Positions 1 to 8,907 of a stretch of DNA of 38,793 nt are shown here, in pieces (position 1 is the first letter of the stretch; every line of letters begins with the position of its first letter). The translations under genes were made by a program, and so were the position numbers. The notes below the pieces were generated by a model that saw nothing but the letters and a program-made list of their open reading frames with translations, made no database searches and was not told the origin of the DNA. Origin of the DNA: Ruminococcus sp. 210702-SL.1.03 (GTDB taxonomy: Bacteria; Bacillota; Clostridia; Oscillospirales; Ruminococcaceae); NCBI RefSeq assembly GCF_020559915.1, contig NZ_JAJCLZ010000018.1, positions 1 to 38,793 of the forward strand, in the 5' to 3' direction.

Positions 1-40
1 TTTCTATTTTACTTCTTTGAGGTTGGAGTGTCAAGTTTTA

Positions 41-1792
41 TTATACTATATCATTTTTAGGCTTTTTATCTTCCGTTTCATCGGAACAAGGGGCATACTC
101 TTTGAGCGAATCGGCGTTTATGTGATAAAACTTTTTCGTCCATTTGTCTTTCGACTTGCCCTGCTTTCTGATAGGGTATGTTCTGCTTCCGTCTTTTGAC
201 AGCATAAGCACGTTCTCGTCAGCAAGGGCTTCACCTATGGACTTCGCAGAAAGCCTTGACGAAAAAACATTTCTTAATTCCTTGCCGCTGATGATAAAGC
301 TTCCCTCAAGCTGATCATCGTAATAACGAGGACCTTCGTCAAAACATATTGCGTTACGAAAATCTTTAATATCGTCATAGACGTTTTTCGAATTTAAAAT
401 AGCGGTGGCTACTTCCTCGACTATGTTTCGAGAGGAGGCATATTCGCTGCTGCGGTTTTCAAGGTAACGCAATGTGTCATCTATCTGCACTTCGATAGAG
501 TTTTCGATAGAACGGCGCCTTGTGATCATTGTCATATCATCGTTCGAAACGCTTCTGATAAACTCACAAAATATATCGCAGGTGCAAAACAGTAAGGACT
601 TTATAGCATAGTTTCGGTTAAAGCCCGAATACCTCACAGCCTTGTTTTTGTGATTCTTCACATCGCTAAGCTTGCTGTTAAGATCTTCGCTAAGTCTGTC
701 ATAATTTTTGCAGACCCACTCGATAGAGCACCGCACCATTTCAAGATACTGATCTTTATTACGACAAAGCTTGTTGATCTCCTTCGGCGGTATCGGATCT
801 TTAAGATTTACTACAAGACAGCGATTTAGCGTGCTTGAACTTTTAAGCAGATATTCACCCGTCACAAAAAGCATACTTTCATTTTTGATCCTTTTGCCGT
901 CACGGACTATCTGCCCCGGAGTTTGAACACGTTTGAGATTTTCCTAAAGTTTCTGTTCGTTATTCTCTCTTTCTCTGTTGGAATCAGTGCCGCAGAGGTC
1001 GTCAATTGCCACGCAACAATGCTTGTACTCGAATATCTTGTCGATCTCGCTTTTATTGCTGTGCAGATTTATAATATTTGGACTGCCCTCGAAATAATCT
1101 ACAAGCAGTTTGGTTATCGCAGATTTTCCCGAACCCGAATCGCCGTAAACGTAAGTGTTGAACTCAAATCTGCTTCTTTGCGATTCGTCTATAAGTGGCA
1201 TTATGAATGGCGTAAGTGCCGCCATAAGCAATACGCCGGGTATATTATCTGAATCAAGAAAATCCGATACCCACGGCATAAATTCAGCATTTTGCGTTGA
1301 CAGCGGGCGTTTAAATTTTGCGAGGGCTTCGTTCTGCGGTGCTATATCAACGCCTATACGTTCCGTATCGCCAATAATGCAGTTGCCAAGCAGAAAAACG
1401 TAATGCGCATCGGAATCTTTCTCTGCGGGAAAGCAATTATAGCCCTGGTCGAGAGAATATCTGATTCGGTGTTCCACATTAAGAATAGCTCCTTTAATAG
1501 TTCCCGACAAAAAATCGTTGCAGGTGCTTTCTCTTTTATTAAATTTGACCTCATTACGAGGGATAAATCGCATAGCTTTTTCAAGACCGCTGCACGGAAT
1601 TACCGCCGTGTAGATTTTTTCGCCGACCTTAAATGCGACCTCTACATAGCAGTAACCTGGGACATCTGCCGTCAATGACTTTACTTCGTAGTAATCAGTT
1701 ATTTCTATAAGAGCGTTTGAAAAATGCTCGCCGTGATAGTAGATACCGTCCGGACCTGCTGAGTAGCCTTTGGGGTAATTTCTTATTATCAT
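41..1792 (-). pseudogene. P-loop ATPase/helicase of replication type (DUF927/SF3-like), interrupted by an in-frame amber codon
   Basis: Reading the minus strand from 1792, the frame encodes an N-terminal domain of about 190 residues, then a helicase-type ATPase domain with Walker A GDSGSGKSA near residue 215 and an acidic Walker-B-like segment VAIDDL near 258. The frame stops at a TAG at 944-946, then continues open in the same frame to 41, about 583 codons in all. The residues after the stop (ENLKRVQTPG, then LFVTGEYLLKS) look like normal continuation of an ATPase core, with no other damage. It resembles ATPases of integrated elements and phages that unwind DNA at a replication origin; the exact family is uncertain. 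The ATG at 1790-1792 has an AAAGGATC ribosome binding site. It is either a recent pseudogene, a base-call error, or a gene making only a truncated protein. Confidence 0.7.
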
Positions 1793-1824
1793 AAGTAAGA
1801 TCCTTTCGAATTTAAGTTTACTGT

Positions 1825-1853
1825 ATTATATCACAGCAGAAAGGATCGCGCAA
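1825..1853 (-). promoter_or_regulatory. Predicted promoter of the interrupted ATPase gene
   Basis: On the minus strand TTGCGC (1848-1853) is followed after 17 bases by TATAAT (1825-1830). It lies about 30 bases upstream of the ATG at 1792. The -10 is perfect and the -35 matches at four of six positions. Confidence 0.5.
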
Positions 1854-1873
1854 CCATTGTCTTTTTTTCAATA

Positions 1874-1901
1874 TTTACACTATCCGTATTTTTTATATAA
1901 T
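1874..1901 (+). promoter_or_regulatory. Predicted promoter for the 2003 gene
   Basis: TTTACA at 1874-1879 and TATAAT at 1896-1901 are separated by 16 bases. A second TATAAT at 1961-1966 lies closer to the gene but has no good -35 at the right distance, so either may be used. Confidence 0.4.
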
Positions 1902-2002
1902 ATTCCGTAAGAAAATCGTGCTAATATTAAATTTAAAGACAGTAAAAAATCAGAAATATATATAATCTGAAAATAAAAATCAATATTATGAAGGGAAATG
2001 CT

Positions 2003-3463
2003 ATGATAAAAAAAGAATGTGAAAAAATACTTAATTTTGATTTGAAGTTTTTGGAAGAGGCAGCGTTTGATTATCCGCAATGCAAAGCGTCTAAAAACGA
2101 CTATATTGAGCTTTCAAGTCTGCTAACAAATAACAGAACACAAATGATGCTTTTAGACCCAAAATCCGGCAACGATGGATCATCGAATATGATACCTGAA
2201 GAGAAACATTTTCAATTTGTGTATCCTAATAAGAAAGGAACAATTTCTGACTATGGTCTGGTATGTGCCAAAGAGCATGCTGCTAGCAAAAGTATTCTTG
2301 AAAAATTTCTGAATGCAGAATTAGAATATAAAGAAGAAGACAAAAACAGTTTATTCGGATTGATAAACAGATATGGATTTCTTTTTCCTGTATATGACAG
2401 CGAAGATGTAAAATATGAGGATGTTGTTTCGATCATAAAACGACTTAAGACTGTCGCCGAACTGATCACAGAATTATCCATACTGAAAAAATCAGCGTTA
2501 ACAGATGGTCAAAAGGGAAAACACATAGGTTCAAAGGGCAGTACATTTGAAAAAGTTCTTGGCCTTACGTTAATGCTGTTAACGTGTCCCACAATAGAGA
2601 TACAAATGAAAAACTTTACATATAGATCTTATGAAGATAACTATTATCGCCTATTGATCAATGCTTATATTCCATCCGAAGAATATGGAAGTTGGAGTTT
2701 AAAAGAAGTGTATAGCGACGATGATATGTTTTTTGATCTAAATACTGAAAATGCCGATTTTAAGCAATGGATGGATAATATGAATATGGCATTCGGAAAA
2801 AAAGTTAACGATAATTCAAACTCTGAGGATACTAAAGATGATACAGATTCAGGCTTCAAGAATAAAAAAATTGATGGCAATAAAGTTGTAAACGAATTTA
2901 ATGAAATGCTCAGAAATTCTACAGGAAAGACCGTGATCGAAGATCCGACAAACCAAAATTGGCTATTCTGCCAGAACACATTGATTTTTAATAATGACAG
3001 AAATAAAAATAAACATCTCATAAGAACTCGTAAAGATCTCAGAATAGCTTCTTTTATACAGGCGTATTCACTAGGCGTCGGACTGATAGAAGGCTGTTCC
3101 GTGAAAGGAATAAAGCACCAAGATGAAGAAAAAACGAATTATGATAATATTAATGAAGATATGAGAGATGCTTTGATAAAGATAGCGACAGATGTTGTCA
3201 AGACAGAGATAAATTACAATATCCAAAATGTGACTGTACAATTTGACCCGCTTGACACTCATTGTTTAAAAATCAAATTCAACACTCTTCTTGAAGCTTT
3301 ATATTACTCGCTGGCGTTTTGTTACAAAGCAGATAAAACTTATAAACGATGCGAAAAATGTGATACATTTTTTCTTATATCGTTGGGAGATTCTAAGAGA
3401 ACAAATTGCGGTAACAAACGGGATCATAATAAGAACTCTAAATCGCCCGCCTCCAATAAATAG
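2003..3463 (+). CDS. Uncharacterised 486-aa protein with Cys-rich (zinc-ribbon-like) C-terminus
   Basis: I do not recognise a function. The protein is soluble, with no signal peptide or membrane segment, and has an Asn/Asp/Lys-rich low-complexity linker around residues 260-300. Near the end, YKRCEKCDTFF followed by a further Cys and a basic tail resembles the CxxC zinc-ribbon termini of DUF6076- and CGNR-like proteins. Translation probably starts at the ATG at 2003, because AAGGG at 1991-1995 sits correctly for it; an upstream in-frame ATG at 1988 has no ribosome binding site. The gene ends just before the left copy of the 113-bp repeat, whose hairpin would act as its terminator. It therefore marks the left border of the defence island and probably belonged to the host element before that cargo arrived. 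Confidence 0.75.
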   Translation: MIKKECEKILNFDLKFLEEAAFDYPQCKASKNDYIELSSLLTNNRTQMMLLDPKSGNDGSSNMIPEEKHFQFVYPNKKGTISDYGLVCAKEHAASKSILEKFLNAELEYKEEDKNSLFGLINRYGFLFPVYDSEDVKYEDVVSIIKRLKTVAELITELSILKKSALTDGQKGKHIGSKGSTFEKVLGLTLMLLTCPTIEIQMKNFTYRSYEDNYYRLLINAYIPSEEYGSWSLKEVYSDDDMFFDLNTENADFKQWMDNMNMAFGKKVNDNSNSEDTKDDTDSGFKNKKIDGNKVVNEFNEMLRNSTGKTVIEDPTNQNWLFCQNTLIFNNDRNKNKHLIRTRKDLRIASFIQAYSLGVGLIEGCSVKGIKHQDEEKTNYDNINEDMRDALIKIATDVVKTEINYNIQNVTVQFDPLDTHCLKIKFNTLLEALYYSLAFCYKADKTYKRCEKCDTFFLISLGDSKRTNCGNKRDHNKNSKSPASNK

Positions 3464-3521
3464 AATCTTCTGCTTGATCTTACCATAAGTGAAGGACATC
3501 TTATTGCAAGCAGTTAACATA

Positions 3522-3634
3522 CTATATATGTAAATTATAAAATATACTGTAATTTTACTATGAAAAAATAAGTTTAAAAACCACAATGATAAGGGTTCAA
3601 CCGTTACCATTGTGGTTTTTTTCGTAAGTATTTC
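3522..3634. repeat. Left 113-bp direct repeat flanking the defence island
   Basis: This stretch matches 25951-26063 at 110 of 113 positions by direct reading; the differences are near 3553, 3559 and 3593. It begins CTATATATG and ends GTAAGTATTTC, and it carries a terminator hairpin. Similarity stops abruptly at both ends. The two copies enclose the whole dnd operon and its promoter. Confidence 0.93.
3579..3620 (+). terminator. Rho-independent terminator (left repeat copy)
   Basis: CCACAATG and CATTGTGG form the base of a hairpin extended by imperfect pairs (TAA with TTA, GG with CC), followed by seven T residues. An A-run on the other side would let it work in both directions. It closes the 2003-3463 gene. 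Confidence 0.75.
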
Positions 3635-3734
3635 CGCCGAAAATTGGTTTTGCTTGGTGAAGACATCTTGAAGAATACTTGTTTAGCATAATCAGTGTTA
3701 AAATTGATAAAACATTTAATTGATTTAATGCTCA
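3635..3734. other. AT-rich upstream region of the dnd operon
   Basis: No gene is visible. An imperfect inverted repeat (CATTTAA, 4-base spacer, TTTAATG at 3713-3730) lies directly upstream of the -35 box and could be an operator, but it is short and AT-rich, so this is weak. Confidence 0.3.
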
Positions 3735-3763
3735 TTGACAAAAAGCGGGAAATAGTGTATAAT
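3735..3763 (+). promoter_or_regulatory. Consensus sigma-A promoter of the dnd defence operon
   Basis: TTGACA (3735-3740) and TATAAT (3758-3763) match the consensus exactly with an optimal 17-base spacer. No other convincing promoter is seen before the terminator at about 26050, so all twelve downstream genes may be one transcript. The leader to the dndC ATG at 3813 is about 45 bases and has only a weak ribosome binding site, which may limit writer expression. Confidence 0.85.
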
Positions 3764-3812
3764 AAAATAGTATATTTGTACCCAATTTTGTAGAAATGGT
3801 TGATTAGATATA

Positions 3813-5213
3813 ATGAGTAGCTATTTTGATATAGTTTCTTATGAGGAACTATTAAATGAGATTAAATATGTTTATCGGTCAGATGACCGACCGTGGATTA
3901 TTGGATATAGTGGAGGAAAAGATTCCACTACTGTGGTAGAACTGGTCTATGAAATGCTTAAGTCACTTGCTCCACAGTATAGGCACAAGAATGTTTACAT
4001 AATATCCTCTGATACACTTATTGAAAATCCTTTGATTAAGATATATCTTAACAAAATGAATAACCTTCTCGGAGAAGCTGCTGCAAAAGACAGGCTCCCT
4101 ATTAAGTCATGCATGGTGACTCCAGAATTCAACAATACATTCTGGACGAATATTATTGGTAAAGGCTTTCCTACACCAAGAATGAATGGTACATTTAGAT
4201 GGTGTACTGACAGACTTAAGATTAAACCAAGTGCTGATAAGATAAAAGCAATCATGGCTGAGGAAGACAAGGAAGTCATAGTTCTTCTAGGTGTACGTAA
4301 AGCTGAAAGTATTGCTAGAAAACGACGTATTGAGGGTCGTGAACTTACAACACGTATGCTTAACAGACATGAAACTATTCCAAATGCATATGTCTATAAT
4401 CCGATAGTTGAACTGACTACTGAGGATGTATGGACTGTTCTTCTTGAACACAATAGTGGCAGAACCCCGTGGGGATCAGATAATAGTGAACTTGTTGCCT
4501 TGTATTCTGATGCTGATAGCGGCGAATGTCCGTTTGCAGGAATGTCGAATTCAGGACAAACACAGAGTTGTGGTCAGTCAAGATTTGGCTGTTGGTGTTG
4601 CACCGTTGTTAAAGAGGACAAATCACTCAATGGGTTTATTAAAGCAGGACACCGCGAGTTGATTCCGTTAGCAGAGTTTAGAACATGGCTCATGAGTATA
4701 AGAGATGTTGATAAATATCGAGAAAAAAAGCATAGGGATGGCACCGTTTATGCGGATAAGCATGGAAATAAAGGGTACGGTCCATTTACCTGGGAAGCGA
4801 GAAAACTTATCCTTACGAAACTTATTGAAACGCAGAAAGCTATCAATTATGAGCTAATTACTCTCGACGAACTTAGAGCAATAGATGAAATATGGGATCG
4901 TGAGCTGGATCTTTCACGCAGAGTATTAGTAGATCTATACTACGATCTTACAGGTAAAAGACTTCCTTGGGATAGTTATAAAGAAGCACTTATAAAGTCA
5001 GATATTGTTGACCGTATTGAAAATATGTGCAAAGAATATAATGTCCCGAATGAACTTGTAAAGAATCTTTTATTATCAGTCCACCAAAACAAAAACTACT
5101 CAAATCCGAAAATAATGCGTAAGGATCTTGAAAAACTTTTGAATCAGCAGTGGCTTCATTTTGATATACTGAAGGAGATAGAAAATGCAGATAACGAAAC
5201 TGGTGCTTATTAA
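3813..5213 (+). CDS. dndC: DNA phosphorothioation protein DndC (PAPS-reductase/ATP-pyrophosphatase family)
   Basis: DndC adenylates the DNA backbone phosphate and helps transfer sulfur during phosphorothioation; this is known of the family. The 466-aa protein has the PP-loop SGGKDST at residues 33-39, which binds ATP. Its conserved cysteines are C131 in RWCTDRLK, C239 in GECPF, and a cluster at C253, C260, C262 and C263 in a CGQSRFGCWCC motif typical of DndC, where an iron-sulfur cluster is expected. Length is slightly under the usual 500 residues or so. It is the first gene of the operon, and its 3' end overlaps dndD by 29 bases, indicating coupled translation. The ATG at 3813 lacks a strong Shine-Dalgarno sequence. 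Confidence 0.95.
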   Translation: MSSYFDIVSYEELLNEIKYVYRSDDRPWIIGYSGGKDSTTVVELVYEMLKSLAPQYRHKNVYIISSDTLIENPLIKIYLNKMNNLLGEAAAKDRLPIKSCMVTPEFNNTFWTNIIGKGFPTPRMNGTFRWCTDRLKIKPSADKIKAIMAEEDKEVIVLLGVRKAESIARKRRIEGRELTTRMLNRHETIPNAYVYNPIVELTTEDVWTVLLEHNSGRTPWGSDNSELVALYSDADSGECPFAGMSNSGQTQSCGQSRFGCWCCTVVKEDKSLNGFIKAGHRELIPLAEFRTWLMSIRDVDKYREKKHRDGTVYADKHGNKGYGPFTWEARKLILTKLIETQKAINYELITLDELRAIDEIWDRELDLSRRVLVDLYYDLTGKRLPWDSYKEALIKSDIVDRIENMCKEYNVPNELVKNLLLSVHQNKNYSNPKIMRKDLEKLLNQQWLHFDILKEIENADNETGAY

Positions 5214-7320
5214 TTTTAGCTCCTATGAGGGCAGAACTGTATTTGACTTCACCGTAAAAAAAGAACAGCCTATAATACTGATAGGTGGTCTTAACGGTGC
5301 AGGAAAAACATCTATCTTCACAGCTATTAAAATTGCGCTTTATGGTCCTTTAGCTTTTGGTTATACTGGTAATAATACTTTTTATAGTAAGAAAATCAGA
5401 GGATTTATAAACGATAAAGCATTTCAAACGCAACCATTTACATCAGGAATTTCTATAGAAGTAAAGGTGAAAAAAGAGAGAGAAATAAAATATTATACAA
5501 TTAATCGCAATTGGCATATTATTGACTCTAAAATAGAAGAATCTTATAGTGTTTATGAAGGAAACAAACCTCTTGAATATACTGATAGAATACTATTCGA
5601 AAGCTATATTTTAAATATCATTCCAATTGATTTGTTCGAGTTTTTCCTTTTTGATGGTGAAGAAGTCGGTACTATATTTGCTTCTGATGGATATAACAAG
5701 TATGTAAAAAATGCTTTGCTAACAATGTGCGGCATTGATGATTTTGAAATACTGCAACATTTCTGCAGAAATTATAACGGTAGAATAGAAAGCAAAGAGG
5801 AAATGGATCTTAATGATCAGTATCAAAACTTAGTTGATAAGATTGCTGAAACTGAAAAAGCGATAACTGTGTGCGAATCCATATTTAATGATAATATGCA
5901 GAAGATGGGTACTCTTCGGACCATTATTGAGCAGCGTGAAACGGAGTTCGTTCGTTCTGGAGGACTACCACCAGAAGAAGTCAAAATACTTGAAAAAAAT
6001 GTACTTAAATATGATAAAGAACGAGAGGTCATTGCGCAGGAAATAAAGTCGTTTTTTGAAGATTTGATGCCGTTTTTCATTATGAAAGACATGATTCCTC
6101 AGTTAAAACAACAGATCAAGTATGAGGAGAAGGCTTCAATTCACGAGTATATCATCAATATGCTTTCCAAAGAGTTCATCAGCAATATCGTTGCTGATAA
6201 AACAAAAAAAGACAACGATATTTCTGAAGCTCTTTATGAAGCTATAGTGAAAAAATTCGAAGTGGCTAATGGAGCCTTTGATGAGATGATATTTGATTTT
6301 TCAAAGGCTGAAATGGGACAGGTATTGAATCTTGCTGATGCAATTACATCATTTGATTCAAAAGAGATTACAAAAAAGATAAATGATAAAGATAAAATGG
6401 TCAAGAGAGTTAGGTCTATCAGGAAAAGATTAAAAAACGCCTTGTCTGAGGAAGATGCAAAAAAATATACAGATGAGATAGAACGTTCTAAACAGGGCAT
6501 AGAGCGTTTGGAGCTTGAATCTTTACAAAAGAAAAACGAAAAGATAGAACTTGAATCAAAGTTACAGGTGCTTAATTCTGAACTTAACTCGTTGCGCGAA
6601 AAGATACGCGACAACGTCCAGAAAAGACATGTATTGGATCTTAGTACAAGTATTTCACAGATGATGGAGCGCTTGATTAGCGACAGTATGATCAGTATAC
6701 GCAAACAACTTTCTAAAAAGATAATAGAGAATCTTCAGCAAATCTATCGTAAAGATAATCTTATTTCTATAATTGAGATCTCAGAAAATTTCAAGTTTGA
6801 TTTGTTTCAAACGCAGCAATTTACTATGGATGAGCTAAGATCACTTATAGCCAATGTTGGTGCCAAGGACTTCTTGGCTATTATTGGTAGTGAAAGTGTA
6901 AGAAAGCTTTGTAGACACTTCTCTGTTAATGAAGCAGAAGGTCTTAAAGATGCTATTCTCTCCTGTGATAATAATGATGAAGAGATAGAGCTCTATAGAA
7001 GAGTCGACTTAAATACACTTTCAAAAGGAGAAAGACAAATTTTCATTCTTGCTCTTTATTGGGCAATTATTCAGATTTCGGGAAAGCATATTCCGTTCAT
7101 CATCGATACCCCTTATGCTCGTATCGATGCTAATCACCGTGAGGAGATTTCATCAAAGTTCTTCCCAAATATCAGTAGTCAGGTTATTATACTTTCTACT
7201 GATGAAGAGATTACTAAGGATTATTATAATATAATAAAACCTTACATATCTAAAGAATATTTACTTAAAAACGATCAGAGCGAAAACAAAACAACGGTAA
7301 CTGAGGGTTATTTCTTTTAA
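5185..7320 (+). CDS. dndD: DNA phosphorothioation ATPase DndD (SMC/Rad50-like)
   Basis: DndD is the ATPase of the phosphorothioation complex, thought to alter DNA structure or nick it so that DndC can modify it. The 711-aa protein has Walker A GGLNGAGKTS at 34-43, a long Lys/Glu-rich coiled-coil middle (about 200-500), the ABC signature LSKGERQ at 612-618, and Walker B FIIDTPYARID ending near 645. This head-coil-head order is the SMC/Rad50 plan and the length is normal. The ATG lies inside the end of dndC and is preceded by GGAGATAG. All ATPase motifs are intact, so it should be functional. Confidence 0.95.
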   Translation: MQITKLVLINFSSYEGRTVFDFTVKKEQPIILIGGLNGAGKTSIFTAIKIALYGPLAFGYTGNNTFYSKKIRGFINDKAFQTQPFTSGISIEVKVKKEREIKYYTINRNWHIIDSKIEESYSVYEGNKPLEYTDRILFESYILNIIPIDLFEFFLFDGEEVGTIFASDGYNKYVKNALLTMCGIDDFEILQHFCRNYNGRIESKEEMDLNDQYQNLVDKIAETEKAITVCESIFNDNMQKMGTLRTIIEQRETEFVRSGGLPPEEVKILEKNVLKYDKEREVIAQEIKSFFEDLMPFFIMKDMIPQLKQQIKYEEKASIHEYIINMLSKEFISNIVADKTKKDNDISEALYEAIVKKFEVANGAFDEMIFDFSKAEMGQVLNLADAITSFDSKEITKKINDKDKMVKRVRSIRKRLKNALSEEDAKKYTDEIERSKQGIERLELESLQKKNEKIELESKLQVLNSELNSLREKIRDNVQKRHVLDLSTSISQMMERLISDSMISIRKQLSKKIIENLQQIYRKDNLISIIEISENFKFDLFQTQQFTMDELRSLIANVGAKDFLAIIGSESVRKLCRHFSVNEAEGLKDAILSCDNNDEEIELYRRVDLNTLSKGERQIFILALYWAIIQISGKHIPFIIDTPYARIDANHREEISSKFFPNISSQVIILSTDEEITKDYYNIIKPYISKEYLLKNDQSENKTTVTEGYFF

Positions 7321-7333
7321 AGGTGAGTAGAAA

Positions 7334-7714
7334 ATGATATTTAGATTGAAAACGTCAAAGCAGACTCAGGAGATATTTGAGGAACTTGAAAGACGTACCA
7401 ATTTCAAACCATATACACTAGTAAAACATGCTATTGCATGGTCTGTCGCAGAAAAGACATCCGTAAAAGATTTTAAATCCGATTCAAACGGATTGGATTT
7501 AAACAGACAGACCATTACAGGGGATAACGAAGAGTACTTTAAAGCCATGTTTGAGCTTATTGAGGGAAGATTTCTTGGTGAAGATGAATTCTTTCCTAAA
7601 TATGTGAAAGCTCATATTGATCGCGGAAGTAAGCTGCTTCTTGATATGTACAATCATGCAGGTAGTGTTGATAAGTATATTCTTCATGTTCTGGGGGTTG
7701 GTGATACTGTATGA
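7334..7714 (+). CDS. dndE: DNA sulfur modification protein DndE
   Basis: This small basic protein of 126 aa begins with the DndE-type segment FRLKTSKQTQEIFEELERRT, followed by a helix resembling a ribbon-helix-helix fold. Known DndE proteins form tetramers that bind nicked double-stranded DNA and are required for phosphorothioation. The ATG has a good AGGTGAG ribosome binding site. Its stop overlaps the dndA start as ATGA, so the two are translationally coupled. The order C-D-E-A matches the DndCDEA arrangement described in archaea, rather than the A-BCDE arrangement of the classic bacterial locus. Confidence 0.9.
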   Translation: MIFRLKTSKQTQEIFEELERRTNFKPYTLVKHAIAWSVAEKTSVKDFKSDSNGLDLNRQTITGDNEEYFKAMFELIEGRFLGEDEFFPKYVKAHIDRGSKLLLDMYNHAGSVDKYILHVLGVGDTV

Positions 7715-8904
7715 TATATCTGGATAGCGCAGCCACATCTCCAATTGATGAAGAAGTGCTGGATGCTATGCTTCCGTATCTTAAAGAAGAATATGGAAAT
7801 CCATCTAGTAAGTATTACTGCAAGGCAAATAACGCTAAGCAGGCAGTTGAGGAAGCACGTTCTAAGGTTGCAACTTTATTAGGCGCAAAAAGCGAAGAGA
7901 TAATCTTTACTGCTGGATCCACTGAAAGCACGAATATGATTATTAAGGGAGTTCTTGACTACAGCAAATATTATTGCGGAGGCAAAAATCATGTTATAAC
8001 ATCAAACGCCGAACATAAAGCTACCTTAAACGTATGTAAATATCTAAATGGTGAAATTTATTCCAACAACGATGCTACTATGTCATTGTTTGCTGCTAAC
8101 AACAAAGTTGACAGGGGCTATAATGCTACATTTGTTGAAGTCGATAAATATGGGATTATATCAACAGAAAAGTTTGAAGATGCTATTACTGACAGAACAG
8201 CCATTGCTTCATTCATTTATGTAAATAACGAAACCGGTACTATTAATAATATAGCTGATTTAGCCAAAGTAGCGCATAGTCACAATGTATTGTTTCATGC
8301 TGATGTTACACAGGCAGCGGGGAAATTTCCTGTCAATGTAAAAGATCTTGATGTTGATTTCATGTCCGTGTCTGCACATAAATTCTACGGTCCCAAAGGA
8401 ATAGGTTGTGCATATATCAAATCTGATAAATACGGACTTCCTCCAATAACAGCACTTCTTCATGGTGGTGAGCAAGAGAGCGGAATACGTGCTGGCACAC
8501 TTGCAGTGCACAATATTGTAGGATTTGGTAAAGCGGCTGAAATAGCTATGCGTGATATGGAGAAAAACTACAATCATACATGTGAGCTGGATAATTACCT
8601 TATCGCTAAACTAAAGAGTTGTGATAATATCAAAATTTTTATTCCTGATGAGTTCAGAGCAAAAGGAATCATCAGCATTTTAATTATGAAAAAAGACTTT
8701 AATAACGAAAGATTCATTAAGCGTATTAGTAACGAAGTCGCAATATCAACAGGGTCTGCCTGCAGTCTTGGAGAGCCATCTCATGTTATAAACGCTTTAG
8801 GACTTAAAGATCAGACTGGTAAGATACTTAGAATATCTCTAAATAAGTTCACAATGAAAAAAGATATTGACCAGTTTATTTCAGTTTTAATAAAGAATAT
8901 ATAG
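7711..8904 (+). CDS. dndA: Cysteine desulfurase DndA/IscS-type (PLP-dependent)
   Basis: The enzyme takes sulfur from L-cysteine as a protein persulfide, to supply DndC with sulfur and its Fe-S cluster. The 397-aa protein begins IYLDSAATSP and carries the PLP lysine K224 in SAHKFYGPKG and the sulfur-carrying C351 in STGSACSLG. This is a complete class V aminotransferase fold of normal length. It could be called IscS/NifS on sequence alone; the DndA assignment rests on its place in the operon, overlapping dndE by 4 bases. An own desulfurase makes the writer independent of host IscS. Confidence 0.92.
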   Translation: MIYLDSAATSPIDEEVLDAMLPYLKEEYGNPSSKYYCKANNAKQAVEEARSKVATLLGAKSEEIIFTAGSTESTNMIIKGVLDYSKYYCGGKNHVITSNAEHKATLNVCKYLNGEIYSNNDATMSLFAANNKVDRGYNATFVEVDKYGIISTEKFEDAITDRTAIASFIYVNNETGTINNIADLAKVAHSHNVLFHADVTQAAGKFPVNVKDLDVDFMSVSAHKFYGPKGIGCAYIKSDKYGLPPITALLHGGEQESGIRAGTLAVHNIVGFGKAAEIAMRDMEKNYNHTCELDNYLIAKLKSCDNIKIFIPDEFRAKGIISILIMKKDFNNERFIKRISNEVAISTGSACSLGEPSHVINALGLKDQTGKILRISLNKFTMKKDIDQFISVLIKNI

Positions 8905-8907
8905 GAT

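Noticed and set aside
923..1678. Short forward-strand open frames opposite the interrupted ATPase
   Set aside because: They appear only because the true gene is on the minus strand; the minus frame carries Walker motifs across the stop codon.
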